In this document: positions 62,569 through 64,000 of the stretch, piece by piece
How the letters are laid out: every line of letters starts with the position of its first letter
Position numbering within the stretch: the stretch's first letter is position 1
Assembly (NCBI GenBank): GCA_944321345.1
Contig: CALUKY010000016.1
Coordinates: 1-64,000 of the forward strand
Reading direction: 5' to 3'
Source: an uncultured Paraprevotella sp.
GTDB taxonomy: Bacteria > Bacteroidota > Bacteroidia > Bacteroidales > Bacteroidaceae
Length of the DNA stretch: 64,000 nt
The notes under the pieces: generated by a model
What the model was told of the DNA's origin: nothing
The model's input: the letters and a program-made list of their open reading frames with translations, nothing else
Databases searched by the model: none
Translations under genes and position numbers: made by a program

Positions 62569-64000
62569 ATGAAAAATAAATCAATTATATGTGCTTTGTT
62601 GCTCGCTTGCGGAATTGGTGTTTCAACCACTTCCTGCGAGGATATGCTGAGTGCAGATTCTGATCGTACGACCCATACCAATGCCCAGGATTCACTTTAT
62701 GGCTATTGGGGTATTATGAAAGCGGTACAGAATCTTGGAGAGCGCTATGTAATTTTGGGAGAAGCGAGAGCAGACCTGACTTATGCAACTTCTTCTGCAG
62801 CAGATACAATTAGCAATATAGCCAATTTTAAAATGACAAATGACGGTGATTGCCGTTATCTCGAAGTGAAAGATTATTACACGGTAATCAATAGTTGTAA
62901 CAATTATCTGGCAGATGTTGATTCTTTGAAGACAAACAGCTTCGGAAGCAAGATCATGGAGAAGGAAGTGGCGCAGGTCTTGGCAGTTAGAGCATGGACT
63001 TATCTTCAGTTGGTAAACAACTATGGTGAGGTTCCTTATTACACGGACCCGATCACGTCATTGGATTTCATCGATAAATTTGATTTTAGCAAGAACAAAT
63101 TGAATCGTGAAAATCTGATCAGTAAATTAACTCCAGCCTTGGAGGCATATCGGAATGTAGCTTTACCTAATTATGGAAACTATAATAACGGTGCTAAGGA
63201 TATTGCCAGTACGCTGACGATGTTCCCGGTTAAACTGGTGTTGGGTGATATTTATCTGACCGGAGCTTTGGAGCAGAGCCATTACGAAGCAGCTGCAAAA
63301 TGTTATTATGAATATCTGAAGGATAATGGTGCTTATTTGCCGACTCAGTATACTACTTCTGCGAGAAGATCCAGCCTGACTGGAGAAGTTTTCTATTTTG
63401 GAAATACTTGGACTGGCGCTTTCAATTCAAATTTAAGTCCGGTAGGAAGCAGTTATACAGGTGAGGCAATTACAGTGATTCCAAGCTCTGCCGGTAAGTT
63501 GTACGGAACTGTATTGACAGGTGTTGCCAATGTGTTTGGTTACCGTACAAACTCAACGATGGATACAGACTCAGAAGAAGGAAATGAATCTGAGGCAACA
63601 ACTTCTGCCTCGGTGACAGCGTTTCCCGATCCTACCTATCGTCAGTTGGGACCTTCACAGCAATATCTGAGTTTGTGTAAGGCACAGCAGTATATTATTC
63701 AGGAGGTAGAAACAGATCCGGTAGAGGCTTTGCGGGATGCCGGTGATGCCAGACAAGCCGCTTTGGTTGATGTGACCACCAACTCTTCTGCAGGATTCTC
63801 ATCTTTGCAGTTTATTGGAAAACCTTGTTATTCTGGTTTCAGCTATACTTTCCCTGTTATCTATCGTAAAGCTTTGGTTTGGTTGCGCTATGCAGAGGCT
63901 ATTAATCGTGCCGGTTTCCCAAGCTATGCTTTTGCCATCCTGAAGAATGGATTGTGTAATGATTATCTTCCGGTACTTCAGAAAGATGTTGAACAGGAGG
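62569..64000 (+). CDS. SusD/RagB-family lipoprotein (2), partial at window end
   Basis: Open from the ATG at 62569, 13 bp after SusC (2), to the last base with no stop: 477 codons visible. Lipobox Cys23 (STTSC-EDML). SusD-like helical segments are EVAQVLAVRAWTYLQLVNNYGEVPYY and YRKALVWLRYAEAINRAGFPSYAFAILKNG; the sequence is diverged from SusD (1). The C-terminal end, which would carry the LRERxxEF motif, lies beyond the window, as may further genes of the locus. Confidence 0.85.
   Translation, partial: MKNKSIICALLLACGIGVSTTSCEDMLSADSDRTTHTNAQDSLYGYWGIMKAVQNLGERYVILGEARADLTYATSSAADTISNIANFKMTNDGDCRYLEVKDYYTVINSCNNYLADVDSLKTNSFGSKIMEKEVAQVLAVRAWTYLQLVNNYGEVPYYTDPITSLDFIDKFDFSKNKLNRENLISKLTPALEAYRNVALPNYGNYNNGAKDIASTLTMFPVKLVLGDIYLTGALEQSHYEAAAKCYYEYLKDNGAYLPTQYTTSARRSSLTGEVFYFGNTWTGAFNSNLSPVGSSYTGEAITVIPSSAGKLYGTVLTGVANVFGYRTNSTMDTDSEEGNESEATTSASVTAFPDPTYRQLGPSQQYLSLCKAQQYIIQEVETDPVEALRDAGDARQAALVDVTTNSSAGFSSLQFIGKPCYSGFSYTFPVIYRKALVWLRYAEAINRAGFPSYAFAILKNGLCNDYLPVLQKDVEQE

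Noticed and set aside
1-64000. CRISPR arrays, insertion sequences, integrated phage
   Set aside because: No regularly spaced repeat array, transposase, integrase or attachment duplication at the tRNA was seen. The pRiA4b ORF-3-like gene is the only name linked to mobility, and it sits in a housekeeping operon.

Overview
The window is a stretch of a Bacteroidales chromosome (Bacteroides/Phocaeicola-like; genus not assignable from sequence alone). The evidence is the recurring Bacteroidota promoter form (TTTG or TTG, 19-20 nt, TAnnTTTG), two SusC/SusD pairs, Bacteroidota-only families (DUF3276, DUF5606), a fused lpxC/fabZ gene and a B12-dependent class II ribonucleotide reductase. I see no phage, IS element, CRISPR array or rRNA; there is one tRNA (Arg, CCG).

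Left part (1-13.8 kb): two TlpA-type thioredoxin-fold lipid/periplasmic proteins, followed by the cut-off 3' end of a third. A minus-strand Fic + AAA/DUF4143 ATPase pair is bracketed by two near-identical 50-bp palindromes. Next comes a small lipoprotein. Then etfB-etfA-acyl-CoA dehydrogenase, transcribed behind a ~200-nt leader that looks like a structured multibranched RNA. After that: cysK, a voltage-gated K+ channel gene broken by two frameshifts, and a small outer-membrane beta-barrel gene.

Middle part (13.9-33.5 kb, mostly minus strand): a sodium-pumping biotin decarboxylase operon (gamma, alpha+biotin carrier, beta), folB, nrdJ, a nitroreductase, dnaA, an MCE/MlaD protein with an N-acetylmuramoyl-L-alanine amidase, ogt, asnA, tRNA-Arg, pepT, a CPA2 antiporter, an S4-domain protein, pth, rplY (L25) and a DUF3276 protein.

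Housekeeping plus-strand block (33.6-46.5 kb): nusB-yajC-ybbR-coaE (with a textbook terminator hairpin inside ybbR), a DUF5606 gene, then the lipid A cluster lpxD-lpxC/fabZ-lpxA with a pRiA4b ORF-3-like gene, miaA, a class A penicillin-binding protein and a PIF1-like helicase with TPR repeats.

Right part (46.5-64 kb): after a 550-bp AT-rich gap, one co-directional locus of seven genes: FAS1 (fasciclin) lipoprotein, SusC, SusD, FAS1, FAS1, SusC, SusD (the last runs off the window). It has no glycoside hydrolase or regulator in view. It looks like two TonB-dependent nutrient-uptake complexes with three fasciclin-domain surface lipoproteins as accessory binders.

The observations most worth a second look are the etf leader RNA, the paired palindromes around the Fic/ATPase genes, the terminator buried in ybbR, the mutually exclusive hairpins after tRNA-Arg, and the CAZyme-free FAS1-SusCD locus.
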